Of a stretch of 64,000 nucleotides of DNA, positions 34,258-46,600 are shown in pieces. The position numbers and the translations under genes are program-made. Source of the DNA: JAJRPT01 sp964465945 (lineage in GTDB: Bacteria > Bacteroidota > Ignavibacteria > Kapaibacteriales > UBA2268). The notes beneath the pieces were generated by a model. It was given only the letters and a program-made list of their open reading frames with translations, made no database searches and had not been told where the DNA came from. How positions within the stretch are numbered: the first letter of the stretch is position 1; each line of letters opens with the position of its first letter. The stretch is taken from assembly GCA_964465945.1 (NCBI GenBank), contig CAYXMM010000012.1, positions 19,661 to 83,660 on the forward strand, given 5' to 3'.

Positions 34258-37229
34258 TTAATCAATTATGAATTTTTTTGTTTGTATTTTACCATAAGGG
34301 GTAATCATTCTTAAAAAATAACTTCCAGCCGATAAGTCGTCTAAATTTATATTTAGAATCTCTTCATTAATATATTCATTTTTACTTGTAGAAAAATAAA
34401 CTGTATATAAAACTTGACCTTTTATATTCATTATAATAAATGAAAATTTGCCTTGTTCTTCTGTTGAAAGACTTAAATGTAGTTCGCCATTTCTTTGATA
34501 AATTTTAAATTCATTATTAATGTAAGATTTAATTTGACGATATGGCTGTTCACAAGAAAGAAAATTAACTTTTGAGTTCGTATAGTCTACTAAATTATAA
34601 TCATCATTTTCTGAGATTAACACATTTGTTACATTACTATATCCTAGTAGTGCCGTAAAACAAAGCTTAAATTCATTACTGTAATTCATTGAAAATTCTA
34701 ATTTATTAAAAGTTAAAACTAAAATCATTTGATCATCTGATTCATATATATTAAAACTACTTGAAGATGACTTAAATTTTAATAATTTCGGATCAAATTT
34801 GAAATATAACTTTATTTCATCAAGATATGAATTAAGTTCACATTCAGGAACAAAGATTCCATTAATACAAAAATCTTTACCTATTTCTATTTCACTATTT
34901 TCCAAGTAAATAGAGACATCAGGTCTACATTTATCTAAACAAGAGTCTATACTAACAACTATATTTTTAGTAAACTCGCAATAATATCTATCGTGAATTT
35001 TAAGCGTATATGTTGTTGTTTCAGTAGGAGTAACAATAGGACTTAAACTATTAGGTTCATCAAGTCCAGTTATAGGAAACCAATTTATTGAAGATATTTC
35101 ACCATCAAAATGATTTTCTAATTTAATTGATTCATTTACACAAACCAAAGTGTCTTTTATAACATCTAAATTATATTCAGGTAGTGGAATTAAAGAAATA
35201 TTATCTATACCAAAGCCATAGGAAGGCACTTTCATGTCTGGGCTTTCACCAAGAATCCAAATTGCAAGTTCAGTAGAATTATCATTGGCAATAAACTCAT
35301 CACTGATTTCAACCCAATCATCTTCAAATCTTATATCTTCAATTTTTTTTAGTTTTAAATCTTGGAATCTATTTTTAATACTTAACCAAATATTTAACTT
35401 TCTTCCATTCTCCTCTGCCCTACTTATTTTTTCTAAATTACAGACATAAGCACTAAATTTATATCGAGTTCCCACTCTAGTTGGATTTTCTTGATACCAA
35501 GCCCTTTGTTCTATATTTGGGAGTGGATCACCAATAAGAAAAAAGGGTGCAGATTTTGCAGTTTTGTCAAAATTTGTATTATGCCACATTGCATAACTAC
35601 TTGATGCTAATTGACCATAACTAGTAAATAAATATGGACAAGATGAACTTTGACTTGTTCTAAAGTCCAAATCTGTAAAATACTCAACTATAAAGCAGGT
35701 TGATCCTGCTGCGATTGCTCCAAAATTAGAATTTTTCACCGTATTCCCACAGCAAAACTCATATTTTAACCTAAATGTTAAAGTATCATAATTGTTTGAT
35801 TTAGTTTTAATTCTAACTTCAAAAACTTCCAAAAAATGACTTTTATCTTCAATAGTGTTTACTCCACTGAATGTTACGCTGTAGTTTTGACTATTAATTG
35901 AACTAATTAATTCATTTTCATTATTTGGAAAAATTTTCACAAATTCTGCATTAAACTCTTCTTTCCTGTTTGAATTAATAATAACTGAGTATTTATCGCC
36001 AAAACAAGTAATATTTGGAAAAGAAATAGAATAATCTTTTTCCGTATCCTCTTCAGTAACACAAGGAATGTCATATTCACCATTGAAGAAACTATTTAAT
36101 ACGGTTGGTAATCCCCATCTAAAATAAGATTTTTCATTTAAGCTTAATGAAACAGCATTTTCAGTGTAATTACAACCCTGACCAATCACATTCGGATATT
36201 GAATTGCATCTAAAAAAGTGTTATTTTCTCTTCCAGAATAAATCACTCCATTTGGTCCTCTTTCAATCGCATTGAAAAAGGGGCTTGGTTTAGTTTTTAT
36301 GATAAATTTTTTTTCAATCATTTCTTTCCAACTACATATTGATAAGTCATATTGATAAATCGCATTATCAACTTTGACATAAAGTACTTTTCCGTTTTGG
36401 GAAAAACAAGATGAATATGTATTTTGTTTCAAATCCAAATCTTTTGAATTACTTAATTTACCTGTTTTGGGGTCAAAATCAAAAATTTGAATTTCACCTT
36501 CAAATGAGCTGTTTAAATTAGGATCATAAAAAGGAATCGTAACAGAAAGTTTAGTTCCATTAGGTGAGAAATTCATTCGTCCTGTACCAACAGCTGGTGA
36601 AAAAGATTTGTGTTGTTTACCTATTTTTTGGGTAGTAATATTTTCATCTAATCCATTTTCATCAATTTTTATAATTTTAAAAGCATCTGTAAAATACTCA
36701 TGGGTTACAACCCAAATAACATTATCTACTTGATTATATACAGCTGCAATTTTTTCAGTAGAATTAACGAATAAGTTTTTATTTTTTACAATAACTTCAT
36801 TTTTATCTGTATCAATAAGACAATAATTAATACCTAAATTTGAACCGTTTACATTTACTGCGTCTGATGTAATTAAATATAAATAATTTGATTTTGTTGG
36901 ATGTTTAATAAATATTCCTGTATTTGAAACATCTGAAGAACAAATTATATTATTATTATTTTTTAATACGCCTTTGGTACTTTTAATAAATGAATTGGGC
37001 TGAACTAAATCTAAATAGTAAAGTAAGTTTCCATAATTATCCGAAACGAAGAGGTTCCCTCAGTAAAATTATAATCGCCAATACTTAATGCCTCTGGATT
37101 ACCATTTGTTGTGTTAAAAGTTATACCAGCTCTTTTTCCAAATATCCAATTATCATAATTCTTTAAATTTGGTTGAGAATTTAAGCAATAGAAACAAAAA
37201 ATAGTGTAAAAGATTATAATTCTAAGCAT
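34258..37229 (-). pseudogene. Secreted T9SS-sorted protein, broken by one frameshift near 37044-37047
   Basis: Two frames join into one protein of roughly 990 residues. The first (from ATG 37229) has a signal peptide (IIIFYTIFCFYCLNS) and the start NWIFGKRAGITFNTTNG of a family whose members continue with an SDxxGNLLxY segment. In the sequence that segment (SDNYGNLLYYLD) is in the next frame: one base is missing after TCG around 37044-37047. The second frame runs open to 34258, with a PKD/Ig-like part and a C-terminal T9SS domain (GQVLYTVYF ... AGSYFLRM). The distal open frame is free of stops for over 2.7 kb, so the break is recent, a sequencing error, or programmed. Confidence 0.78.
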
Positions 37230-37321
37230 AGTTAATCCTAATTTATTAATAACTAACACATTTGTATGAAATGGGTTACAAAATATTAATTAAATCTGAT
37301 ATTAGTATGATTTGAATATGG

Positions 37322-37822
37322 CTACAATTCTAAATATTTATTTACAAAGTTGTATCTGTTTTTTATTTTAAGAGTATAACCAGTTCCGTCATTTAAAACT
37401 AAAATTGGTTGTTTTGCACTATCTTGCTTAAACTCTTTTATATCATTCAAATTTATATCGAAGTAGAAATTATTAAAATTAGCTTTTGGTATAAATATTA
37501 TTCTTTTATTTGTTAAAATTAAATCACCTGCAACATTAGAGTATTTAAAAGTATTGCAAAAATCTCTGTAAATTTCCTTTTCATCAGATTTCAGATAATA
37601 TTTAGACGAGTCGAAATTGGCATCTTTATTAAATGAATATCTTGTTTGATATAGAACTAACGCAAGGGTAACTAAAATGCTTAAACTTAGAATTAGAGGA
37701 TTAAAACTTAAGCCAGTTTTAAAGATAAACATACTTAGTGATCCGTAAATTCCATTTATATAAAATAAATTCCAAAGGAAAAAAGTTAAATTATTTTGTA
37801 TATGAATTATATATCTATTCAT
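37322..37822 (-). CDS. Membrane protein with PH/GRAM-like domain
   Basis: 166 residues: two transmembrane helices near residues 10-35 and 40-62, then a cytosolic domain with AGDLILTNKRIIFIPK and short strands (DINLNDIKEFKQD, VLNDGTGYTLKIKN), typical of bacterial PH/GRAM-like domains. The role is unknown; such domains bind lipids or partners at the inner membrane. It lies upstream of the T9SS protein, separated by about 90 bases. No conserved neighbour hints at a pathway. Confidence 0.6.
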   Translation of the reverse strand: MNRYIIHIQNNLTFFLWNLFYINGIYGSLSMFIFKTGLSFNPLILSLSILVTLALVLYQTRYSFNKDANFDSSKYYLKSDEKEIYRDFCNTFKYSNVAGDLILTNKRIIFIPKANFNNFYFDINLNDIKEFKQDSAKQPILVLNDGTGYTLKIKNRYNFVNKYLEL

Positions 37823-37882
37823 AATTATTCTTCTAAGTTATTAAACAAAACTATAAAATTAAGTTTGAATTAACAATTAAAA

Positions 37883-38515
37883 TCATTCAATTTTTATTTT
37901 CTTTCCTAAAAATTTTGGTTTTACATTGAAGATGAAGTCAATAAATACTCTAACTCTTGAGAGTTTTTCTCTAACATACTGCTCGAAGTTCATTCCAATA
38001 CCGATACTCTTTGCATTATATGCGATAGCGTTATGCCCTAGTTGATTAGCAATAAATAATCCACGTTGATTCTGGAAATTTTGTGATATTATTGTATATT
38101 TTTTTGCTCCGAATACTTTATTTGCTCTAATAATTGAATCATAAGTCCTGAAGCCAGCGAAATCTAAGAAAATCTTATCACTTGGAACTCCTTTATTGAC
38201 AAGTGATTTCTTCATATCCATTGGTTCGTTATAGTATATCAAAGAATTATCACCACTTATTAAAACATATTCTATTTTTCCTGCAAAGAATAAACTTGCA
38301 GTAGCTGCTATTCTATTTTTGTAATATAAATTTGGTGTGCCATTACGGAAATACTTTGATGTTCCGAGTAAAACTCCAATTCTCCTTTTTGGTATTTTAT
38401 AAATACTACTATATGCTTTGCCGTGAGCGGAGCATTGAATAATAATATCGCAAATCATAATTGTAATTAGACAAAGCGAAATTAATAGTAGTAATATTTT
38501 AAAAATTTTATTCAT
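37883..38515 (-). CDS. SanA/DUF218-type membrane-anchored envelope protein
   Basis: About 210 residues from the ATG at 38515; a longer frame from 38560 would read through a terminator hairpin. An N-terminal transmembrane helix (ILLLLISLCLITIMI) precedes the DUF218 domain with IGVLLGTSKYFRNGTPNLYYKNR, VLISGDNS and an FRTYDSIIRA motif. The group contains E. coli SanA, implicated in envelope barrier function and vancomycin exclusion at high temperature; biochemical activity is unknown. The start codon follows directly on the U-tract of the preceding gene's terminator, an odd arrangement. Confidence 0.85.
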   Translation of the reverse strand: MNKIFKILLLLISLCLITIMICDIIIQCSAHGKAYSSIYKIPKRRIGVLLGTSKYFRNGTPNLYYKNRIAATASLFFAGKIEYVLISGDNSLIYYNEPMDMKKSLVNKGVPSDKIFLDFAGFRTYDSIIRANKVFGAKKYTIISQNFQNQRGLFIANQLGHNAIAYNAKSIGIGMNFEQYVREKLSRVRVFIDFIFNVKPKFLGKKIKIE

Positions 38516-38551
38516 AAAAAAAAACCCGTTACTATGGTATAATAACGGGTT
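38513..38551 (-). terminator. Rho-independent terminator of the FKBP gene, abutting the sanA-like start
   Basis: On the minus strand AACCCGTTA/TAACGGGTT (38543-38551 and 38523-38531) forms a 9-bp stem, followed by a T-run that runs straight into the next ATG (38515). Confidence 0.85.
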
Positions 38552-38573
38552 TAATAACATTTAGTTGTTAAAA

Positions 38574-39272
38574 TTATTTAACAATTTCTAATAATTCAAC
38601 TTCAAACATTAAAGTAGAATTTGGTTCGATTCTTGGCATAGAACCTCTTTCACCATAAGCAAGATTTGCTGGGATCCAGAAGATATATTTAGAACCAACG
38701 CTCATAAGTTGAACGCCTTCAGTCCAACCTGGGATAACTTGATTTAAAGCGAATTCAGCTGGTTCGCCTCTTTCAACAGAGCTATCAAATACATTTCCGT
38801 CAAGAGTTTTACCAGTGTAGTGAACTTTAACTTTAGTAGCTGGGTTAGCTGGTTTTTCGCCAGTTCCTTCTTTTACAATTTTATATTGTAAGCCAGAAGC
38901 AGTAGTTTTGACTCCTTCTTTACTTTTATTTGCTTCTAAGAATTTTTTACCTAATTCTAAGTTTTTAGTTAAAAGTTCTTCTTGTTTTTTCATTGCTTTT
39001 TCTTGCATCACTTGAGAAAAAGATTTCATAACTGCTTCTCTTTGTTCAGCAGAAAGAATACCTTTTTGATTTTTCATAACATCATCCATAGCTTGTTTGA
39101 TGATTGCTGTGTTAAGTGCAAGTGAGTCTTTTGTAATATTTTCGCCTATACTCCAACCCACAGCATAAGCAACAGAATCTAATTGAGTTTTGAACTCAAT
39201 TTTTTGGCTTTGGCTCTCATTAGAGCATGCTAAAAAACTTAATACTAAAGCCATTGCAACTGCAAATTTCAT
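38574..39272 (-). CDS. FKBP-type peptidyl-prolyl isomerase lipoprotein (Mip/FkpA-like)
   Basis: 232 residues with SPII signal (LSFLAC, C16), a helical FKBP_N dimerisation region (about 25-125) and an FKBP catalytic domain with VKVHYTGKTLDGNVFDSS, IPGWTEGVQLM and IPANLAYGERG. It catalyses cis-trans proline isomerisation and chaperones exported proteins in the periplasm. The gene is alone, between rpoC and the SanA-like gene, with its own terminator. No unusual features. Confidence 0.95.
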   Translation of the reverse strand: MKFAVAMALVLSFLACSNESQSQKIEFKTQLDSVAYAVGWSIGENITKDSLALNTAIIKQAMDDVMKNQKGILSAEQREAVMKSFSQVMQEKAMKKQEELLTKNLELGKKFLEANKSKEGVKTTASGLQYKIVKEGTGEKPANPATKVKVHYTGKTLDGNVFDSSVERGEPAEFALNQVIPGWTEGVQLMSVGSKYIFWIPANLAYGERGSMPRIEPNSTLMFEVELLEIVK

Positions 39273-39336
39273 TGTTTTAACCTTAAAAAGTTATATAAAA
39301 AAGCTAGTGCATTATTGCACTAACATATTAATTAAA

Positions 39337-42300
39337 TTATAGACTTAATACTTCTTTAATATTAAGTTTTGTTTTGCTTTCTCTATTTTCAAAAATATTA
39401 CCTTGCTTAGTTGTAACAACCATTCTTTGGTAATCTCTAATACCAGTACCAGCAGGAATTAATTGCCCTAAAATAATATTTTCTTTAAGCCCTTCAAGAT
39501 TATCCACTTTAGCACCGATTGATGCTTCGGATAATACTTTTGTTGTTTCTTGGAACGATGCAGCAGATAACCAGCTTTCAGTAGTTAAAGAAGCTTGTGT
39601 GATACCTAATAAGATTGGCTCACCTATCGCAGGGTCAGCATTTCTATACTCTGCAATTTGTTTTTCTTTTTTCTCAAGTTCTGAATTAGCTTGTCTAATT
39701 TTACGTTTCAAGTATAAATGTTTCTCGTTAAATTTAGTTTCACCTTTATCAGTGATGATACCCATTCCTTTCATTCTTTCGTTTTCGTCAAGGAATCTAT
39801 TTTTATTAACGTTGTCATTTTCGATTAAATCAGTATCTCCTGAATCGATGATTTTGACTTTTTGAAGCATTTGTCTAACGATAACTTCAATGTGTTTATC
39901 GTTGATTTTCACACCTTGCATACGGTAAACTTCTTGAACTTCATTTACTAAATATTCTTGAACGGCATTAACCCCTTTAATTCTAAGAATATCATGAGGA
40001 TTAATTGAACCTTCTGTTAATCTATCGCCAGCTCTAACGAAGTCGCTTTCTTGAACTAGGACGTATTTACTGATAGGAACTGAATATTCAGTTTTAGTTT
40101 TTTCATCGACAGAGGTAACAACGATGATTCTTTGACCTCTCTTATGTTTTTCAAAAGAAACTAAACCATCAATCTCAGAAACTACGGCAGGGTTTTGAGG
40201 AGAACGAGCTTCAAAAAGTTCAGTTACACGAGGAAGACCTCCTGTAATATCTCTTGTTCTACCTAAGTCTCTTGGAATTTTAACAAGTGGAGTTCCAACT
40301 TTAACACTTTCTAAATTATCAACTCTAAGTTGAGAACGAGAAGGAATATTATAAGATTTAAGAACTTCACCCAAATTATCAATAATTTCGATTTGAGGTG
40401 TTTTAGTTTTATCTCTTGAATCAATAACAACTTTAGTAATGTGACCAGTTTGCTCGTCATTTACTTCACGGTAAGTAGTATTTAAGATTAAGTCTTTAAA
40501 TCTAACAGTACCAGAGAACTCAGCAATAATGGAAGCGTTATAAGGGTCCCATTCATAAATCATATCACCTTTTGCAACAAGGTCGCCGTCTTTTACTTTA
40601 ATTTCAGCACCATAAGTTGCATCGTAGTGAGTTAATTCTTTTCCAGTTTCAGGGTCTTTAATAATGATTGTACCAGAACGGCTGACAACAATATTAACTT
40701 CTTTTTCTTCTTCTATATAAGTTACAATTTTGATATTTTCAAAATGTAATTTACCAGGAAATTTAGCAACAACAGTTGATTGGGAAGCTACTAATGATGC
40801 TGTCCCACCAGTGTGGAATGTTCTAAGTGTTAATTGAGTACCTGGCTCACCAATAGATTGGGACGCAATAGTACCAACGGCTTCACCTTGGTCAACAATT
40901 TTACCTGTTGCCATATTTCTTCCGTAACATCTAGCACAAACCCCTCTTCTTGTTTCACAAGTAAGAACTGATCTAATTCTAACAGATTCGATTGCAGATT
41001 CTTCAATTTTATCAGCAATATCTTCTGTAATAATTTCATCTTTTCTTACTATAAGTTCATTAGTTAATGGGTCAATGACATCATCTAATACAACTCTACC
41101 TAATACTCTTTCACCTAATGTTTCTTTAACTTCCTCACCATCTTTTATAGCAGATAAATTCACTCCTCTAACAGTATGGCAATCTACTTCTGTAATGATA
41201 GCATCTTGGGCTACGTCGTGTAATCTTCTTGTTAAGTAACCAGCATCCGCTGTTTTAAGAGCTGTATCGGCAAGACCTTTTCTGGCACCGTGAGTAGAGA
41301 TGAAATATTCAAGAACTGAAAGACCTTCTTTAAAATTTGAAATAATTGGATTTTCAATTAATTCCCCAGATGAACCAGAAAGAGATTTTTTCGGTTTAGC
41401 CATCAAACCTCTCATACCAGCAAGCTGTCTAATTTGTTCTTTCGAACCTCTCGCTTTTGAATCAAGCATCATCCAAAATGAATTAAATCCATTATTATGA
41501 CTTGCCATTTCATTATAAAGCTTATCAGCAACTCTGTTAGTAGCAGTAGACCAAGTATCGATAATTTTGTTATATCTTTCACCTGATGAAATGACACCAT
41601 TCATATAAGCAAATTCAATTTTATCAATTTTTGACTCTGCATTAGTAATTATTTCAGCTTTTAAGTCCGGTATAACCACATCTTCAACAGATACAGATAA
41701 CCCACCTAAAGTTGCGTACTCAAATCCAACTGATTTAATCCTATCTAAGAATTTAACAGTTTTTGCAATACCTGCTTTCCTTAAACATAATCCGATAATT
41801 TGTCTTAATCTATTTTTTGTTAATAACTCATTAACATAACCAAGTTCTGCTGGAGCAAAGCTATTGAAAATCATTCTACCAGTAGAAGTTTCTTTAATTT
41901 CACCTTGATGACGAACTTTAATTTTAGCATGTAAATCAAGTTTTTTATTGTTATAAGCGATTAACATTTCATCGTAAGATGAGAAAGTTTTACCTTCGCC
42001 TAAAGCACCTTTTCTAATTTTTGTAATATAGTAAATACCAAGAACCATGTCTTGAGAAGGCACAGCAATTGGCTCACCATTTTGAGTGTGCATAATATTA
42101 TGTGGAGCAAGTAATAAAAGCAATGCCTCTAATTGTGCTTCATAACTAATTGGCAAGTGAACAGCCATTTGGTCGCCGTCGAAATCGGCGTTAAATGCAG
42201 TACAAACTAACGGGTGCAACTGAATCGCTTTACCTTCAACCAATCGAGGTTGGAAAGCTTGGATACCAAGTCTGTGAAGAGTAGGGGCACGGTTAAGCAT

Positions 42301-43587
42301 AACTGGGTGTCCTTCAATCACTTTCTCTAAGATATCAAATACTTCAGTTGTTTTTCTTTCAACCATTTTTTTAGCGCTTTTCACAGTCTTAACATGACCA
42401 CGTTCAATTAATTTCCTAATAATGAATGGTTTAAATAATTCAACCGCCATATTTTTAGGTAAACCACACTCGTGTAATTCAAGTTCAGGACCAACTACGA
42501 TAACAGAACGACCAGAATAGTCTACCCTTTTACCAAGTAAGTTTTGTCTAAATCGACCTGCTTTACCTTTTAAAGTATCAGCAAGAGATTTTAATGCACG
42601 TTGAGATTCCGCTCTAACCGCACGTCTTGAGTTATCGAATAAAGCATCGACAGATTCTTGAAGCATTCTTTTTTCATTTCTTAGGATAACTTCAGGAGCT
42701 TTTATATCAATTAATCTTTTTAAACGATTATTTCTAATGATAACACGTCTGTAAAGGTCATTTAAGTCAGAAGTAGCAAATCTACCACCTTCTAACGGAA
42801 CTAAAGGTCTTAAATCTGGTGGGATAATTGGAACAACGTCCAGAACCATCCATTCAGGTCTATTTTCAACAACTCCTTCTGCTGACCTTCTAAACGCGTC
42901 TAAAATTCTAAGACGTTTTAATAAATCTGCTTTTTTAATTTGAGAAGTTTCTTCTTTTAAACGAGCTTTAAGTTCATAATATTCATTAGTAGGATTAACT
43001 CTTTTTAGAAGTTCTTTAACACCTTCACCACCAATTAAGGCAATAAATTTATTTGGATCATCATCATCCATATCAAGTTCTTCATCTGGAAGAGAATCAA
43101 TAACATCTAAATATTGTTCTTCGGTAAGTAAGTCTTTAGTTTGTAAGCCGGTTTTACCTGGTTGGACAACTACATAAGATTCGTAATAAACAATTCTTTC
43201 GATATCTTTTGTAGGCATACCTAATACACCACTAATTTTACTTGGTAAAGAGCGTAAGAACCAAATATGAATAACAGGAACAGCAAGCATAATATGCCCT
43301 AATCGCTCTCTACGGACAGATTTTTGAGTTACTTCAACTCCACATCTATCGCAGACAATTCCTTTATATCTAATTCTTTTATATTTTCCGCAAGCACATT
43401 CCCAGTCTCTAATAGGACCGAAAATCTTTTCACAAAAAAGACCGTCTTTCTCTGGGCGGAAAGATCTATAATTTATCGTCTCTGGTTTAGTAACTTCCCC
43501 TCTTGACCTATTTAAGATGTCGTCGGGTGATGCAATTTTAATTGTAATGCTACTAAAACCTTTTTTAGGGATCGATATAGATTGCAT
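39337..43587 (-). CDS. rpoC: DNA-directed RNA polymerase subunit beta'
   Basis: 1416 residues. The zinc-binding CACGKYKRIRYKGIVCDRCG is near residue 60, the catalytic magnesium loop NADFDGDQMAVH near 470, the bridge-helix/trigger-loop region follows (QSIGEPGTQLTLRTFHTGG), and a second zinc site lies at CETRRGVCARCYGR. An AGGAG ribosome binding site precedes the start. It follows rpoB by about 30 bases and ends the cluster. Length fits the Bacteroidota lineage, without the large insertions of some phyla. Confidence 0.99.
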   Translation of the reverse strand: MQSISIPKKGFSSITIKIASPDDILNRSRGEVTKPETINYRSFRPEKDGLFCEKIFGPIRDWECACGKYKRIRYKGIVCDRCGVEVTQKSVRRERLGHIMLAVPVIHIWFLRSLPSKISGVLGMPTKDIERIVYYESYVVVQPGKTGLQTKDLLTEEQYLDVIDSLPDEELDMDDDDPNKFIALIGGEGVKELLKRVNPTNEYYELKARLKEETSQIKKADLLKRLRILDAFRRSAEGVVENRPEWMVLDVVPIIPPDLRPLVPLEGGRFATSDLNDLYRRVIIRNNRLKRLIDIKAPEVILRNEKRMLQESVDALFDNSRRAVRAESQRALKSLADTLKGKAGRFRQNLLGKRVDYSGRSVIVVGPELELHECGLPKNMAVELFKPFIIRKLIERGHVKTVKSAKKMVERKTTEVFDILEKVIEGHPVMLNRAPTLHRLGIQAFQPRLVEGKAIQLHPLVCTAFNADFDGDQMAVHLPISYEAQLEALLLLLAPHNIMHTQNGEPIAVPSQDMVLGIYYITKIRKGALGEGKTFSSYDEMLIAYNNKKLDLHAKIKVRHQGEIKETSTGRMIFNSFAPAELGYVNELLTKNRLRQIIGLCLRKAGIAKTVKFLDRIKSVGFEYATLGGLSVSVEDVVIPDLKAEIITNAESKIDKIEFAYMNGVISSGERYNKIIDTWSTATNRVADKLYNEMASHNNGFNSFWMMLDSKARGSKEQIRQLAGMRGLMAKPKKSLSGSSGELIENPIISNFKEGLSVLEYFISTHGARKGLADTALKTADAGYLTRRLHDVAQDAIITEVDCHTVRGVNLSAIKDGEEVKETLGERVLGRVVLDDVIDPLTNELIVRKDEIITEDIADKIEESAIESVRIRSVLTCETRRGVCARCYGRNMATGKIVDQGEAVGTIASQSIGEPGTQLTLRTFHTGGTASLVASQSTVVAKFPGKLHFENIKIVTYIEEEKEVNIVVSRSGTIIIKDPETGKELTHYDATYGAEIKVKDGDLVAKGDMIYEWDPYNASIIAEFSGTVRFKDLILNTTYREVNDEQTGHITKVVIDSRDKTKTPQIEIIDNLGEVLKSYNIPSRSQLRVDNLESVKVGTPLVKIPRDLGRTRDITGGLPRVTELFEARSPQNPAVVSEIDGLVSFEKHKRGQRIIVVTSVDEKTKTEYSVPISKYVLVQESDFVRAGDRLTEGSINPHDILRIKGVNAVQEYLVNEVQEVYRMQGVKINDKHIEVIVRQMLQKVKIIDSGDTDLIENDNVNKNRFLDENERMKGMGIITDKGETKFNEKHLYLKRKIRQANSELEKKEKQIAEYRNADPAIGEPILLGITQASLTTESWLSAASFQETTKVLSEASIGAKVDNLEGLKENIILGQLIPAGTGIRDYQRMVVTTKQGNIFENRESKTKLNIKEVLSL

Positions 43588-43617
43588 TTGGATCTCCTAA
43601 TAAATTTATTTTCTTAA

Positions 43618-46600
43618 TTAAACAATATTTACGTCAAGGCAAAGACCTTGAAGTTCTCTAATAAGCACATTAAATGATTCAGGTATATTAGGGTCAGCTA
43701 AATTTTCACCCTTAACAATGTGTTCATACATTTTCGCTCTACCTTGCACATCATCAGATTTCACAGTAATCATTTCTTGTAAAGTATGTGCCGCTCCATA
43801 AGCTTCTAATGCCCAAACCTCCATCTCTCCTAATCTTTGACCACCAAATTGTGCTTTACCTCCAAGAGGTTGTTGTGTGATTAGTGAGTAAGGTCCTATA
43901 GAACGAGCATGTAATTTATCATCAACTAAGTGAGCAAGCTTTAACATATAGATGTAGCCAACAGTAACTTTTTCAGCGAATTTATCACCTGTTTTACCAT
44001 CATAAAGATCAGTTTTACCATCTTTTGGTAAGCCCGCTTTTTCTAAATAGTATTTAACTTGATCCCAAGAAGCGCCATTAAAGATTGGAGTTGCAAAATG
44101 AACCCCTAATTTATTAGCAGCCCAACCAAGAGCAGTTTCATACAACTGACCTAAGTTCATTCTCGAAGGCACACCTAAAGGATTTAAAACTATATCAACC
44201 GGAGTTCCATCAGGCAAGAACGGCATATCTTCAAGAGGCACAATTTTAGAAACAATACCTTTGTTTCCGTGTCTACCAGCCATTTTATCACCAACTTGTA
44301 ATTTACGTTTTTTAGCAACATAAACTTTTGCCATTTGTAAAATACCAGGTTGTAACTCATCTCCTGAAGCCAATTTAGTTTTTTCACTTCTAAAATCAGA
44401 TTTTACATCATTTCTAACTCTTAAATAACTTTGGATAATATCTCTTAGCATATCATCAATGTTATCATCTTCAATCATTTGTGTGTTAAAGTCTAGTAAC
44501 TCAGGTTTTAACAACCCTTCATAATACTTTTCTTTAACTTCTTGTTCAGTAATTTTAGAACCTTTTCTAAAGATATTAACGTTATTAGTCAATTTGAAAG
44601 CAATTACTTTATGACCTTCTAACACTTTAGAGATTCTTTTAATCACTTCATCATCTAATTTTTTAACTGCAATTTTTTCTTGATTGCTAATTTTATCTTG
44701 GCGTTTTTTCTCTTCTTTTCTGGTATCTTTATCCATAGTTAAAAGACGTCTTGTAAATAATTTTGTATTAATTACAACACCTTTTAAGCCAGGTCCAGCT
44801 TTTAAAGAAACATCTTTTACATCACCAGCTTTATCACCAAAGATTGCTCTTAATAATTTTTCTTCTGGGGTTGGGTCAGTTTCCCCTTTGGGGGTAATTT
44901 TACCAATTAAAATATCACCTTCATAAACTTTTGCACCAACTCTAACGATACCAACTTCATCTAAATCTTTAGTTGCTTCTTCTGAAACATTAGGAATTTC
45001 ACGTGTAAATTCTTCTTCACCACGTTTAGTATCTCTAACTTGCATTGTAAATTCTTCGATATGGATAGAAGTAAATACATCTTCTGCCACAACTTTTTCA
45101 GAAATTACAATTGCATCCTCAAAGTTATAACCCCTCCAAGGCATAAATGCAACTAACACATTTTGACCTAATCCTAATTCGCCCATTTCAGTAGCAGCAC
45201 CATCACAAATAGGTTGACCTTTGATTATCTTTTGTCCTGCTTTCACAAGAGGTCTTTGATTAATACAAGTATCTTGGTTAGTTCTAAAGAATTTTAATAA
45301 TTTATAAGTTTTAGTTTCTTCATATTCAAAGTCAATTAATTTAGCTTTTTCTTCTCTGCTATCGATATATTTCACTCTGATTTCATCTGCAGAAACGTAT
45401 TCAACAATACCATCACCTTCTGCTACAATCAAAGTTTTAGAATCACGTGCAGATTTTGCTTCCATACCTGTTCCAACATAAGGGGCATGAGGTTTTAATA
45501 ATGGAACTGCTTGACGTTGCATATTCGCACCCATCAATGCACGGTTCGCATCATCATGCTCTAAAAACGGGATATGAGCAGAAGCGATAGATGTAATTTG
45601 GTCAGTTGAAACGTCCATAAATTGAATATCAGTAGGAGGGACTAACACAAAATCACCTGATTGACGTGCTTTAATTTTATCCCCTAATATTTTACCAGTT
45701 TCATCAACAGGAGTTGAAGCTGTAGAAAGGATTTTCTCGTCTTCTTCTTCCGCTGTTAAATACACAATCTCATCAGTAACATAACCATCTTTACAAACAT
45801 AATATGGTGATTGTAAAAATCCTAACTCATTTATTTTTGAGTGAATAGCAAGAGATGAAATCAATCCGATATTTGGACCTTCGGGCGTTTCAATCGGACA
45901 TAATCTACCATAATGGGTATAGTGAACGTCCCTTACCTCGAATCCTGCTCTCTCTCTTGTCAAACCACCAGGTCCTAAAGCCGAAGTTCTTCTTTTATTA
46001 GTTAACTCCGCTAATGGATTAGTTTGGTCCATAAATTGAGAAAGTTGGTTTGTTCCGAAGAATTGGTTAACAACTGAAGTAATTGTTCTTGCATTAACTA
46101 ATTCAGACGGAGTTAAATTTTCGCCATCATTTACAGATAATCTCTCTTTAATAGTTCTTGACATTCTTGCAAGACCAATATTAAATTGATTTTGAATTTG
46201 CTCACCAACTGAACGAACTCTTCTATTACCTAAGTGGTCAATATCATCACCACTCCATTTATTTTTGTGTAACAATAATAAATGTTTAATAATAGTAACA
46301 ATGTCTGTTACGGTTAAATAAGTAACTTCTTCGGGTAAATCTAAGCCCAATTTATCATTAATTCTAAATCTACCAACTTTACCTAAGTCATATCTTTTAT
46401 CAGAAAAGAACATTTTTTCAAGTAGTGCTTCAGCAGTTTCGATATCAGGTGGCTCACTTGAACGTAATGTACGATAGATTAATTCAAGGGCTTCTTCTTT
46501 ATTTCTTGTAACATCTTTAGCTAATGACTTAGCAATTAATGGCTCTTCAGTAGCATCAGTATAATTAAATAATCTAACTGGAGCTAAATTTGATTTTTTA

